Below, piece by piece: positions 12,225 to 23,422 of a DNA stretch of 64,000 bases. This DNA comes from Phymatolithon calcareum (taxonomy: Eukaryota > Rhodophyta > Florideophyceae > Hapalidiales), in assembly GCA_977006965.1 (NCBI GenBank), contig OZ345355.1:1054001-1118000 (forward strand). Reading direction: 5' to 3'. A model generated the notes under the pieces. The model did no database searches, was not told the origin of the DNA, and was given only the letters and a program-made list of their open reading frames with translations. Every line of letters begins with the position of its first letter. The stretch's first letter is position 1. The translations under genes were made by a program, and so were the position numbers.

Positions 12225-12699
12225 GACGGTTTTTTCCTCGGCAAAGTGAATGCTGAAGTGTTTGATGAAGGAACAAGTAATTTATCGATCCGCAATTTAT
12301 TGAGCTGAACTTGTAACTTTTGAAGCCATAAATTGTTTCGTGATTTGAAAACTACATTAGTTGGCGCTGTTTGCAATTTCAAGCTGTCGGCAATTGACAG
12401 GACAAATTCGAATGCGTTGCCGAAGAAACACAAATCATGAAGTGGGACAGAACATTAGTCGGCACGATGGTGTCACTACGAAATCCGGTACAATTTCAGT
12501 CCACTTTCTTATTTCCACCCACAACCCATGCTGCTGCCGTAAACCATCTTTTTTCGAGATCAGATAGAGGGTCTAGATTCGACAGATTGAGTTCTCTTGA
12601 CTCGTTAGTAAACGCATGCAGATTAGATGCCAAAGAACAGTTCACTTTTTTACCTTCTGGCGTAACAGCCATTGTCTGCGCAATGCGTCAGGTAGATGA

Positions 12700-13800
12700 G
12701 AGGAAGATATAGTTGACATTTAAATGGACCACTTATTCATTGAAAAACTATAGCTGCGACCGCACGAGGAAAGACCAAAGTATTGAAGTTTAAGAATGAA
12801 ATGTCTAAACTACGGGAGAGATCATAGCGTTCCATCTTAAGGAGTTGTGGACTTCGCGCGCGCATATGGCAAGAAGTCTAGAGCGGGTACCCTGCACGTG
12901 AAGTTGGTGTCGTGCTGGTCCCATTTAATGTTGTTGTATATTGGGGAAGCTGTGTGTGTAGCCAGAACGGTTGATGCTGACGGTGTTGGGGTTGTGCGTG
13001 GAGAGCAGATGTCAGGTTGTGATCTTCTTGAGAGAAGTGACATGTGGAGATGAGAGCAGTATATAAATCGGAGCGAGATTGCGGCGGATGCGAGTGGAAG
13101 CGTATGACCTATACGAGCGGCAATGACCAGGGGGATGCGGGAAATATCGATCTCCCCAGCGCATGGCCTTTACAGGAAATTATGTTTCATATTGCAAACT
13201 GTAAGTAGGTGTGGAGAAGCATGTCGTCCAAATTGCTCTTCTTCCTATGAACCAGAGCGCTCTTTGACGGAATCTCATCATAATTGGCCCATAGAGCCTG
13301 TATTAAGCATAATGCTTATTTCGTAGGACTGTCCCCCGTTTTCCTGGTCCTCGTTGTCAAAAAGATATCATATTTGCTGCACGTAACAGGCGTTCCGCTT
13401 TCTTCGTCCTTTTCGTGAACGATTTCACGAAACGCGCTCACTAAAACAGCGAAATCTTTAAGAGCCGATTTCTCTGCCATGGACGAGAGCAGCATAAAAA
13501 TTGCAGCGTAGCCTCGATGACGTCGTGCGCCCCTACTGAAATATCAAGTTTTTCTTACGAAACTCTTACGTTTAGTACGAAATCTGGTCGCCTCAAAATG
13601 GCTAAATCGGCTGGAAACAGCGATTTCGCGAAACTATGACGGTCGATATGTCCATGAAGAAATTTTTATTTCGTAAATGTTTTTCGAGAAAAGGCTTCGG
13701 GGGCGGATTCTCTACAGGGTACACTTATTTCTTGCAAGAGTAAAAAATTCTGTCCTTGAGAGATCGGCGCTTAAAGTTCTATAGAGTCCTTGCGTTTCGC
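12700..13800. other. No recognisable gene
   Basis: Frames are short and none is recognised. A minus-strand frame at about 13480-13300 could be coding debris but has no domain I can name. Confidence 0.35.
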
Positions 13801-13803
13801 ACG

Positions 13804-13866
13804 AAACAGCTGCCCCGGCGACGAAAACAGCTGCCCCGGCGATGAAAACAGCTGCCCCGGCGAAGG
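13804..13866. repeat. 21-bp minisatellite, three units
   Basis: Three near-identical 21-bp units (AACAGCTGCCCCGGCGA plus four variable bases) follow one another. The minus strand reads as an AAVF(V/I)AG-type peptide repeat in a 94-codon frame, which is probably not a gene. Confidence 0.85.
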
Positions 13867-14450
13867 GCACGGAACCTTTCTTTGATACGGCACTGGGGTC
13901 AAAAAAGCGCACTAAATTGACGCAACTTGCAGTAGTGCAGGGATGCTGGAGGTTGGAGAAATCAGTGTAATGCGCACGATCCAGACAGCAATGCAATACT
14001 AATTAATCTCAAACGCAAGATATAGGGGTTTGCTAGACCCAAAATTCTTCCGTGGTCGAAGCAATTCTAAAGTGGTGAGATCGATATTTCCCGCAGCCCC
14101 CAGACGTGGCGCATTCTTACAGTAGTTTATTATGGTACAGGTGGCTATCTACCCCAACTGGAGGTTAACTGGCACCTTGATTCCTACTTTTATTACCTTG
14201 CTCTCGGTCCTTCATCTTATTCTGTTGCGACAAAAAGTTGCAATGGAAAATAGATCCAACGGGGCTGAGCAAATGCGTGGCTACGGAGATCATAGCTCAA
14301 AAGAATCCTGAAGAAGCCTTCATGGACCCCGGGAGAAGAGATTGACGTGGCTTGAGCCATTGACGTGATTCTATGTAATTCCGGTTAAGGAAGCTGACTG
14401 TTCAATGTTAACAGAATATGCCTAGAAATGTGCCGACTTTTCTCCAGTTG

Positions 14451-14458
14451 GTATCTTC
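14451..14458. repeat. hAT target duplication, left copy
   Basis: GTATCTTC at 14451-14458 matches GTACCTTC at 16636-16643 with one mismatch. The 8-bp length is typical of hAT insertion. Confidence 0.7.
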
Positions 14459-16635
14459 CAAAGCATTGGAATTTTTTATTTATTTTTATTCTTTTCTCGG
14501 CGCAGTGTCGAGAATAAATATCAAGCTGTTCGACGCAGAAGCAACAATTTATTGTATTCAAGTTCAGTGAGGAATAAATAACTGGTTATTCCCTGAATTA
14601 TTCGATCCCTCTAGCTACTTTCTGTCACGATAGCATTGACGTCTTCGATTCCCCATGCACCCGACTTAGCATGAAGGAACATCTGCTTCTTCTTCTGTCA
14701 TCCAGCGCGTAACCAGCGATAGAGAAAAGCCTCTCGCACATGTTCCACGTTGGTACAATGAATCGCAAGTCCATGTACTAAGAATCAGGCTTGGAACCAA
14801 TTTAATTGCTGGAATTGCTGAAGGAAAGGGCAATCGTGCAATTCAACTGTTCGTCGCTTCTTCTTTTCAATTTAAACTGCAATTGGCAATCCCTACTCCA
14901 ATCGATACTGCAATTCCTACCCTTTACTGCAATTCTTTTACCAATTAGCGAAGCCTAACTCTTCTTTATTTCCGTTCACCAGGCACGACTTGAGATGGTT
15001 GTAGGGAATTGTGTAGCCCTTGTTGTGCTCAAAAACGAAATTCCGGTTTTGACTGGAAGGTGCATGTCTCTCCACCCGGGCACTGAAACACTTGAAAAGT
15101 CACATTTGTTCGAACACCGGATCCTCGACGAATATTGACATCGCGAAGTTCTTCGCGGAGCTTCTTCATGAGAAGTTGGACCACCTCTTTCTTCAACGGT
15201 TTGCGTGATGGAGGCGACATGGTGAATTTGGCCCTGGCGATAATAACTTAGCAGTCTCTTTGGCTTTTATAGGAGTACCATCGTACTTCTATGCAGCAGC
15301 CACGTTTATCTGATGCAATGTGCTAACATAGACGTATGTTGAAAGTACAAAAGGGGTACGTATTCAAATGCATCGAATGCGCAAGAAAACGGAGCTTTTT
15401 TCTGATTCAGCATATAAATAGAGAAAAACGTAGCGCAATACGTATCGCAATTGAATCTTCGTGAGAAATACACATTGCAATTAGATGCTCATCTTACCTC
15501 GCAAATTTCAATCACGAGTCTATTGTACAATTAACTCGAATTGCAATTTATTGCAATTAATTGGAATTGCAATCAAATTGGTTCCAAGCCTGCTAAGAAT
15601 CAGAGGAAATAACGCTTTTGCGACGCTTCAATGCGCACTCGGCTAGCGATAGTGAATTGCTATCAACAGTAAAACTCATTTTCACAATCCTGGGGAAGTG
15701 TTCAATAACCGGATCGAAAAAATGAGGAGTCCGCAACCGACACGTCATGCGCTATCGATGACCAACATGTCACATTTCTCTTCAAGAATAGGTAGACCAG
15801 CGGATAGAAATATATTTCTACCCCTGGGTAGATTCAGTCGGGCGTTCTCTAGTGAATAATGCTTCCAAATAAATACAATTGTGAAACGCAAGCCGATTTG
15901 TCTTTTATTTATCTCAAGACGGGTTTAGCCAGGGTGCTGATTTAGGGCGTCAAAGGGTAGGGCACTTTTGCTGGGGTATGTATGCCTTGCCAGGGTAGCG
16001 CTGAAATCGGTTACATCTACTGAGATTATGTGGCTTCCACCGAAACAAGTTGCAAGGGAATATTCTCTCGGCATATGTTTGCCGAGTGTTCAATTATGTT
16101 GAAATACTATTACGAATGGTTGGCGGTTAAGGATGTGGCATGGCAGTAGAATCACGGGAGATTTGCTGGGTTGTCGCACGCCGCTGTATCATTGTGGTTG
16201 AAAAAAAATGGGGAATATAAAAGAAACAAGAGGGGAACTTGTGAAGGAGAGTTGAGGGGAGGGACTACGAAAAGCTTCGTAGTAAAGCAGTAAATCCTAC
16301 ACACTCTTTTGCTCCTTTCTAGTTTATCAAGAGCTCCCTCGACCGTCGGGTCTCAAGTGGGACAGCGAACGCCCAAGGTAGGGCAACAGTCTACCGTGAT
16401 ACACATCCAGGTCGTCGTGGTGCTGGTCATCGACTACACGGTGCGGACGTGACAAGCAGTTAATCCGCGGGACTTAGAGGCGCATAGCCTCCTTGTGCCA
16501 GCGGGTATTTAACAACAATAATTGTCGCAACCACGACGATCTCAATAAATACAATAAATATGCGCGACTCAGGAATAAATTATTAGAACAATAATTTAAA
16601 TAATTACAATAGCAGTTATTTTTTCCAATGCTTTG
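14459..16635 (-). mobile_element. hAT transposon, 2.18 kb, decayed
   Basis: The element is bounded by inverted termini CAAAGCATTGGAA…TTCCAATGCTTTG and by an 8-bp target duplication with one mismatch. On the minus strand, on both sides of a second nested element, a frame spells a hAT C-terminal dimerisation domain. The upstream part ends near 15593; the downstream part (14785-14640) contains NMCERLFSIAGYALDDRRR, matching the usual CERLFS signature. The rest of the transposase is unreadable. It sits in a LINE-B fragment. Confidence 0.75.
14786..15592 (-). mobile_element. Complete non-autonomous hAT, 807 bp
   Basis: The termini CAGGCTTGGAACCAATTT…AAATTGGTTCCAAGCCTG are perfect inverted repeats. 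They are flanked by a perfect 8-bp target duplication, CTAAGAAT (14778-14785 and 15593-15600). It interrupts the dimerisation-domain frame of the outer hAT. Inside, near both ends, are repeats of the AATTGCAATT type. The only frame is a 63-codon minus-strand piece (15220-15029) that resembles the N-terminus of the hAT family seen at 60-61 kb (a KKLREELRDV stretch, then a Cys before a BED-type finger). It is an internal-deletion derivative that needs a transposase in trans. Confidence 0.9.
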
Positions 16636-16681
16636 GTACCTTCTCAATAAATCCATCTAATTACGAGATCATCTTTCTACA

Positions 16682-16920
16682 ATGTACGATCACCGATATT
16701 TGCTAACTCTCGGGGCCTATACACACCAGATAAGCGATAATAGAAGCGGTTTTCTAGCAAATGTCACCACAATCCCAGTATTTAACGACTTCTGCGGTAA
16801 CAGTTGGTTGCTCTATCCCCAATATTCGCTGTTGAGCGCAGTCCGAAATTCAACGCATCTCCCTTGCACTCTCATGAGTGCTTCTAAGAGCGTTTAATAA
16901 TTCCAAATTCAAAAACGATT
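16682..16920 (+). mobile_element. LINE-F 3' end
   Basis: The stretch around 16855-16915 (CTCATGAGTGCTTCTAAGAG, then CGTTTAATAATTCCAAATTC) matches the minus strand of 34205-34360 and 63606-63770. Three dispersed copies with the same 3' border point to a retroposon family, called LINE-F here. No coding frame is readable in this copy. Confidence 0.55.
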
Positions 16921-17034
16921 CCGTTTGATGTTGCGGTGTGCGCGCGGTCTGATGCGGCTTGTGCTGTCGAATAAGCGGCACACGCCGACAAGAGTGATGG
17001 CAGACTGACTTAACTTGGCTGCCAGTTAACCTCT

Positions 17035-17640
17035 CTCTGTAGGCTCTCGTATTGGGGTAAGCATGAATAACAAGAGTGTTACGGTTGACACGGGTATAGC
17101 AAGAGTTCGAAATGCTGCAGGATTCATACATAAGCTTCGGGAGCTTGGAGTTAATGCTCAAGGATTCAAACCGAAGACTTGTATCAGGATCTTTAAGTCG
17201 CAAATAGTCCCGGAATGGGAGTATGCGCTACACGTGACTCCGATGACAAATCGATTGCTCTCGGCAATCGAGTCTGCAGAAGGCTTGTTCTACAAGAACG
17301 CATTCGGAAAATATGCGAAGCAACGTCTGGACCGGCAGCGAGTTCTGTGCAGACGGGTTCCACAAAAGATGAGCAGACGGCACGAAGCGGAAAGGTTTGC
17401 ATTAAGCCTGGTAAAACACAAAATGCACATTGAAGAAACAGAAGAGTACTCTGGAAAAGATGAAGAGATGCAAGGAAGCATATTGAATATCTCAAGATTT
17501 TATGAAGGCTTGCGACAAGCCCCGTCAGAAAGCCTAAGAGGGATCTGTCACAAAGAAGAGGAAGAGAAGAAATAATTAAGGTATGAGAAAAGGAAAAAGA
17601 AGGCAGAGCATTGAATATTCTTATTGCAGGCCGTTGCACT
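17035..17640 (+). pseudogene. LINE-A fragment (thumb to C-terminal part)
   Basis: The plus-strand frame 17063-17575 (170 codons) has the LINE-A sequence after the reverse-transcriptase core. It starts in the YLG region (around 17040), runs through CIRIFKSQIVPEWEYALHVT, and reaches a charged coiled-coil stretch (LSLVKHKMHIEETEEYSGK). A nonsense or frame change ends it before the conserved C-terminus and 3' tail, both of which are missing. It is diverged from the young copies at 39 and 49 kb and is a dead relic. Confidence 0.75.
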
Positions 17641-17807
17641 CTCAGGGTCGGCAAGGTAGTCGGCACTCGCTCTCGCCAATTGTGGCTTGCTTGAGATGCG
17701 ATCCTTTACTCGCTGCGATGAGCGGTGCCTTATAAGCTATCTGATTCTCAACCTACTGGCTCGGGGCTGCATAGCACACCCCACGAATACTGACACTATT
17801 CTGTCGC

Positions 17808-17819
17808 TGTCAGGTCTAA
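17808..17819. repeat. Target duplication of ORF-X copy 1 (left)
   Basis: TGTCAGGTCTAA here is repeated exactly at 28645-28656, right after the A-rich tail. A 12-bp duplication next to an A-tail is typical of target-primed reverse transcription. Confidence 0.85.
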
Positions 17820-18223
17820 GGAAAACAAAGAAAAAAGAAAAGAGTTACCTACAAAAGCCGCTTGAGAGCAGAAACAGCCAAGAGTTCCAGTCTACTAGGA
17901 ACGACATTGTCGCTATGGAAAACATGGAACCGTTTGTGGAAGCAACCAAGCACATTCAAGCAAAACAGTCTGCTGAAATGCTTAGATCAAAATTTCTTAG
18001 ATGGAAGAAGATCGTCTCGAATTGAAGAGGAAGAGGAGAATCCCGTATGACAAGATGAGAGAACTACCAGCAATCCTAAAACTCCAGAAGGTGAAGAACA
18101 GGCAATTAGCGCTTCAGTAGATCTGCGGAAGATTTCCGCAGGTGTCGACAACAATCATGGTGGAAAAATTTGGAAACCGAACTCGACAGCATATGGAAAC
18201 GCTGGAAAACAATCTGTCAGGAT

Positions 18224-19920
18224 CAGGGGTGCGATAAAATTAATTGGAAAAAAAATTAATTGCAATTAGTGCAATGCAATACTTAATTTTCGAAAATCCT
18301 CCAGTTCCAATTATTAATTTTTCTTCTCTGAATAATTGCAATAATTTATTTGTTGCCGTGAACATTCTCCAATTAATTCCAATTAATTGCTTCTTTGTTG
18401 TTGACGGCTACCGCCAAGACAAAAGAATGCTTCTGTTGATACCTGGCGACTATCGCTGGGCGACTATCGCCAGGCACTCCTCACCTCCCGGTCTACTAAG
18501 ATGCTAGTTTTGCAAACCGCCGGCTATACATATTGCAGTCATCTGTGTCATTTTCAGCCAGACTTAGGTCATAATTAATTTCAATTCCCGCTTATTGCTA
18601 TATTGAATAAAAATAGTCTAGTGCAGAACCAAGACTAACTTCTTATTTTAGCACACTACGTTGCCTATGTTAGCATCCAATCCAGATTACAGAGCGATTT
18701 ATAAAAATGTTCTACGATGCTGACGCACGTTCAACCACGTTCCAAACAGCACATGTATTGAACAAAGTAATTACAGACGCTAGTTCAACTACGTTATTCC
18801 CTTTTCCCTACTTGTGATGTACATTGTTTTGTTGTGATTGCCATAAAAATAACCTATTGTGGTGTCACTGATTATTGCAGTAACTGTTGCTCGCACACAG
18901 AGCTGTGAATAGTATTCCCGTATTGCATCATGGAATACCATTGCGTAAAATTTTACGCGACCAAAGTCTGTATTCAGCTCATTATCAACAATAATAGACT
19001 TTAGAGAGCATTTCAGAAGCTCAGCTATGAAGTCAATCGCGAAGAAGCGCAAAACCAGTTCCACTACTATCACCGAGCCGGAAGTTGGAGCAAAGGAGCT
19101 AGTCGAACAGATTCTGAGTGGGACAGCCCAAGCGCGGGTGGACACTGTCTCGGGATCCAGATCGAAAATGGAAATCAGAAGTACTCATGGAGTTGCCCTT
19201 CGGACGGATGCAAGACTATCATGTAGTCAGTAGTCGGTACTGGTTTTACGAACCCCGCGAGCCATTTGAAATCATGTTATGGAGAAGTTATGAACAAGAA
19301 AATCAAGAAACTTCAGGAGCAGGGAATTCGCCTTGCGAAGGGGCGAGCCATGCTGAATGGCTTATCTAGCTTGTTTCTCAGCAGAAAAATGGTCCTAGCA
19401 ATGATCAGAGCCCACTTGGAGGCTGTGGACTCGGAACGCAGTACAGTTCTGCAACCAGTGTCATTGTATCAGATCCTCATTTTGAATCTGGTGTCGTGAA
19501 AGTACAGCAAAGGAGGACGCATACTGTGACGGCTGAAGAGCGCGATGCTTGTCAAGGATTGTTGCTTGAATTAGTCGAGAATCATCATATTGCGCAACGG
19601 ATTGCTCCTGATGGCATTGAAGACATACTTAATGCTGGAGACGACAGTTCTCATGAAGAATAGTACATCAATTGTGATTTTATTTTGTCTTCCACTGCTG
19701 AAGTAGAACGACTTTGGAGTCTTGCGAAGTATGTCCTTACTGATCAACGCTCCAGGCTAGAACCCGTGCTTTTCGAGTCACTTTTTTTTGAAAGTGAACA
19801 GCGGATTTTGGGATCAGAATCTAGTCTCCCAGGCTGTTCGAGCGTGCAGAAGGTCCACGTAATAGAGGAATGTAAAAACTGGGAGAAATCTGCAATTAAT
19901 TGCAATTAATTGGCATTCTT
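18224..19920 (+). mobile_element. hAT transposon inside ORF-X copy 1
   Basis: The left end is CAGGGGTGCGATAAAATTAA and the right end reads inward as CAAGAATGCCAATTAATTGC, so the termini are only partly matched. No clean 8-bp duplication is visible. Both ends carry dense AATTGCAATT/AATTAATT motifs. Host sequence on both sides belongs to one ORF-X reading frame (HMETLENNLSG | ELNGDKRL), which fixes the borders to within a few bases. Confidence 0.75.
19027..19830 (+). pseudogene. hAT transposase remnant
   Basis: Plus-strand pieces of a hAT transposase. The N-terminal segment (19027-19233) and a middle segment are shifted in frame. The C-terminal part, DPHFESGVVKVQQRRT (about 19470) to YINCDFILSSTAEVERLWS (about 19664-19720) and SLAKYVLTDQRSRLEP, is the dimerisation domain. 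A TAG at 19661-19663 interrupts it. The same block occurs at 60.3-60.6 kb and 31.9-32.0 kb in other elements of this family. Most of the catalytic region is absent. Confidence 0.8.
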
Positions 19921-20068
19921 GAACTGAACGGAGACAAAAGACTGGACACCGAGAAAGCACTTAACGAGCTCTTGCTATTCAGCAAGACCATCATCGAGTG
20001 CATGGAAAACGAAGAAGGACTGCTCTGAATCAAGAACGAGAAGTTAAATAGATGTCGCTTAGGACACG

Positions 20069-20073
20069 AAGCC
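20069..20073. repeat. Ty3 target duplication, left
   Basis: AAGCC at 20069-20073 is repeated at 28440-28444, directly outside the two LTRs. A 5-bp duplication is usual for Ty3/chromovirus integrases. Without the element, the two flanks join into one ORF-X 3' region. Confidence 0.8.
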
Positions 20074-20672
20074 TACTGCGCCATACGATACCTCACTAAT
20101 GAACATTTGGTATTGTACATCTCACACGGCCCACCTATTTACTGTTCGCTACGTTTGTCACCCATGTTTGAATTTTAGGTGCTTCCGTTCTTGTCATTCA
20201 TGATTTGATTTCATGTCCTCTTTGACAAGCCATCACTGCATGTCAATCCACGTTCCTGATCTTACACTTCTGTTCCCTGCACGTGTCCCATGCGCATCAT
20301 GGCGTCCGCTCTACGTTGGACTTCGCGGAATGCTTCTCGGAACATGTTTTCTCATCGTCATACAACTATTCTCTCTTCCCGTTAGCATCCGCGATAGCCG
20401 CAATCTCGGCTCCGTGATTTGGATGCATATCGAGGCTTTTTCATTCAGACAAGGAATTCAGCTTGTGTCAAGCTGTTTGCGCTGTCCTTAGAATGTTGAG
20501 CTACATCTCCCTCCTTGTTACCATTGTCTTTCGGCTTCTACTTAAGCCAAGTAAACGTCGGCTCCTGACTAGAGAAGCCAAGAGATTTCACATCCTCATT
20601 CATCTTTCTTCTCTCTTCACCCTTCTCATCATTCTCACGCCTTTCCACCTCCAAAGGCGCAAATGACCAATA
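20074..20672 (+). repeat. 5' LTR (599 bp)
   Basis: Identical to 27841-28439 apart from about one base. It begins TACTGCGCC and ends GACCAATA, so it lacks the usual TG…CA ends. The border is fixed by the 5-bp target duplication. Frames inside it (for example 20213-20491) recur in both LTRs and are not genes. Confidence 0.9.
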
Positions 20673-20738
20673 GTGTACACTAAGGTCTAATTCCCAGCCA
20701 GATTTCACTTTCCTGCTGCATTTTACAGCGTTTTTGCG

Positions 20739-21539
20739 ATGGCCCCACCAAACGGGCCCGTCGCTGGCCAACCCGTTTTTACGCCGATTGTTCACCCCGA
20801 GCTTCGTCGCCTTGGCCGCAAACACATTCACACATTCCTGAAGGAAAGGGAGCGTTACATTCTTCGCCTTAATGATGCTCAAGCCTCCGGATCTAATGTT
20901 CAACCAGTATCCCTCAAGGCTTCCGTTGACCCTGACCTGCTTCTCTCAATGGTTGAGTTTGGCGAGTTCGAGGGAGTTGAAAAATTCGAAGACATAACTG
21001 ACGAGATACTTCAAACATGGTTGGACGGCAAGGACGACATTTCTTTCGACTCTCTTTCAGCCGAAGACCTAAACGCCGCCGTCATCCAATCCGTCCGTAT
21101 TAATGTGAACGAGCCTGACGCAGAGATGCGAATCAAGTCCCTGTTTATGGACTACAAGACGTTCCTTCGTTTTAAAAAATGGGATTCACTAATCGAAAGG
21201 AATCCCAAGCTTGCGGTTTCTCACATCTGCTCATTGCTCAAACCACCTGCACTACAGTCAAAAATTGAGTCTGATCTCTCACTGGGACAGTATGAACTTC
21301 GTAAAAAGTGGCTCAAGTTTTACAAGTATGTCCTGGAACAGGCGGTTGAATGTGACAAGTTTGTCTCAATCAAATCTTCCAGTGACACCAAGGCCACTAG
21401 CAAAACTTCAAATGCTTCTAGTGCAGCACATACGCGCGACCGCACTCCTCGGATCACAAGCGAACGTCCCCCTAGCAGTGGGACTGGGAAAGATTTATCA
21501 AGGAAGCAAACCCCTGCCCATTCGAACCTTGGTTTTTGA
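20739..21539 (+). CDS. Gag (5' part of gag-pol), truncated
   Basis: A 266-residue frame starts at ATG 20739, 67 bp after the 5' LTR, with MAPPNGPVAGQPVFTPIVHP. It has a helical, acidic capsid-like middle (FGEFEGVEKFEDITDEILQT; FLRFKKWDSLIERNPKLAVS) and a Ser/Thr/Arg-rich end. In the minus-strand copy, the same C-terminal words (SGTGQDLSRKQTPAHSN) continue in frame into a zinc knuckle and protease. Here a deletion after AHSN joins out-of-frame RT sequence, so Gag ends at LGF-stop without its nucleic-acid-binding knuckle. The start is the first ATG after the LTR. Confidence 0.8.
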   Translation: MAPPNGPVAGQPVFTPIVHPELRRLGRKHIHTFLKERERYILRLNDAQASGSNVQPVSLKASVDPDLLLSMVEFGEFEGVEKFEDITDEILQTWLDGKDDISFDSLSAEDLNAAVIQSVRINVNEPDAEMRIKSLFMDYKTFLRFKKWDSLIERNPKLAVSHICSLLKPPALQSKIESDLSLGQYELRKKWLKFYKYVLEQAVECDKFVSIKSSSDTKATSKTSNASSAAHTRDRTPRITSERPPSSGTGKDLSRKQTPAHSNLGF

Positions 21540-23422
21540 CCAAGATATGACTGAAATATTGCTTTCCGGCCCTATTCTGAAATCAATGGGCTTTGATCTG
21601 GATGCACACCTGGCTCTGGTCCGTGATGTTTATCATGAGACAGATTTTTCGCACATTGCAACGGAGTCCTCCAAGTTGGGTCTCCACCTTCTCAGCAATC
21701 TTCGTCAAGATAACGACACAGTGCCATTCCTTGACGAATATGGGACTAACACCCATGGCGATGCACAAAGCCATCTTCACACTGACTCAAACGCTCCTAA
21801 TATTTTTGGAGATGCCATCGATTATGACCCCTTCCGTCATGATGATGAACCAGTTACTGGGGATGAAGATCCTCAGGAAACACGAAACGAACTCAATACA
21901 AGGTATGAAGAAGCTGTGGCTAATGGGCTCCCTGAGGAGCTGCAAAGTGAGCTGCACTCACTTCTATCAGAATTCAGCGATATTTTCCGAACACGTATGG
22001 GATCGGACCCACCTGCAAGTGTTGCCCCAATGCAAATCCGGTTAAAACCGGATGCGACACCTATCCGTGTCCGTGTTCGTCGGTACTCTCCTTTGCAGGC
22101 TGCCTTCTTGCGCAAGAAGACAGATGAGCTGCTTCGCCTTGGACTAATCGTACGAAACAACACTAGTCCGTGGGCATGTGCTCCGCTCCTAGTTCCGAAG
22201 GACGGACCCGAGAAGTTTCGCTTTACGGTGGACCTGAGACCAGTGAATAGTCAAACTGTCCCCTTCGCATGGCCAATGCCCAATCTCGAGACTGCGACCA
22301 CGCAGCTTGCTCGCAACACCTGCTTTGCACTCATCGACTTGTGTCATTGTTACTGGCAATTTCCCATTGACGCCGACTCTCGCGAGTGCCAGAGTTTTAT
22401 TACCCCTGACGGCGTTTTTACACCCACACGCGTACTACACGGCCAAATGAATGCTACGGCATATGTGCAAAGCACCGTGCAAGCAAAGTGTCTATCACTA
22501 CGCGACGTCATTTTACAGTGGCTAGATGACATACTGTTTCACTGCAAGACCGCCCACGATCTTATCACCGCCCAGCGAGAATTCTTCACCATCGGCCGCA
22601 CACACCGTTTCAAGCTGCATGCGGCAAAGTGCCAGTTCTTCTTGCAGACTGTCCATTGGTGTGGGCGCTCTATTTCCAAAGATGGTGTGCGACTGGACCC
22701 TCGCCGATTGCAAGCCCTTCTTAACATGCCCTCACCTACTACTGGCGATCAGTTGCAGCAATTTTTGTGCGCCGCAAACTGGATGCGCAGCGTTATCCCA
22801 CGCTTCAACTCTCTGGTCACTCCATTGCATGAAATTGTGGAGGAGGTTTTTGCGAAATGTAAACGACGCACGAAGCAAGCAGCGTCCAAGGTCTACCTCT
22901 CCGAAACGGCTTGGGGTCACGAACATGTTTCGGTGTTTGATTCTGTCAAGGATGCACTCCGGGATTCTATTACCCTCTCACATCCGGACCCAGAAAAGCT
23001 TCTATGTCTATTCACTGATGCCAGTGAAAGAAACTGGGCTGGAGTATTAACACAGATACCCCCCTCCGATGCCGATCAGCCGTTCGAATCCCAGCGCCAT
23101 GAACCTCTTTCGTTTCTTTCCGGCTCTTTCAAGGGCTCCAGCGCCCGATGGTCAACTGCGGAGAAGGAGGCATTTGCCATTGTTGAGTCTGTTGCGCGTC
23201 TCGATTACATGCTCCTGCGTCCCGAAGGTTTTATGCTTTTCACAGATCACAAGAACCTCGTCTTTATTTTTGACCCTGCTACAGTCTATGTCAACATACA
23301 ACGGCACGTTGCGAGCAAGATTGAACGTTGGGCTATCCTCTTGTCTTCCGTCCGTTACACCGTGGTGCACATAACTGGAGAGGAAAATTGTTGGGCTGAT
23401 TTGCTATCTCGTTGGGGTACTC
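21528..23422 (+). pseudogene. Plus-strand RT/RNase H arm
   Basis: An open frame (through 21211-23517) encodes Ty3-type reverse transcriptase and RNase H. It has VFDQDMTEILLSGPILKSMG at its start, the RT motifs FRFTVDLRPVNSQT and FALIDLCHCYWQFPI, the catalytic WLDDILFH (WLDD in place of the usual Y-x-DD), and the RNase H opening LCLFTDASERNWAGVL. It lacks protease, knuckle and integrase. The left junction (21527/21528) comes from a deletion of about 550 bp relative to the minus-strand copy, and it shifts the frame away from gag. It ends at 23422, where the sequence turns into the inverted block. It differs from the opposite arm at only a couple of bases (23350 area, Val versus Phe). Confidence 0.85.

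Larger units (their letters stand above)
14431..16675 (-). mobile_element. LINE-B fragment split by a hAT
   Basis: Bases 14431-14450 (GTGCCGACTTTTCTCCAGTT) and 16636-16665 (GTACCTTCTCAATAAATCCA and following) are adjacent in the LINE-B copy at 4708-4757. Here they are separated by exactly one hAT element and its target duplication. LINE-B is therefore the older layer. Confidence 0.75.

Noticed and set aside
18216-19928. 8-bp target duplication for the hAT in ORF-X copy 1
   Set aside because: GTCAGGAT on the left and GCATTCTT or AACTGAAC on the right do not match; reported as absent.
20213-20666. Two hydrophobic ORFs, repeated at 27980-28433
   Set aside because: They lie wholly inside the two LTRs and cross no known LTR coding function.
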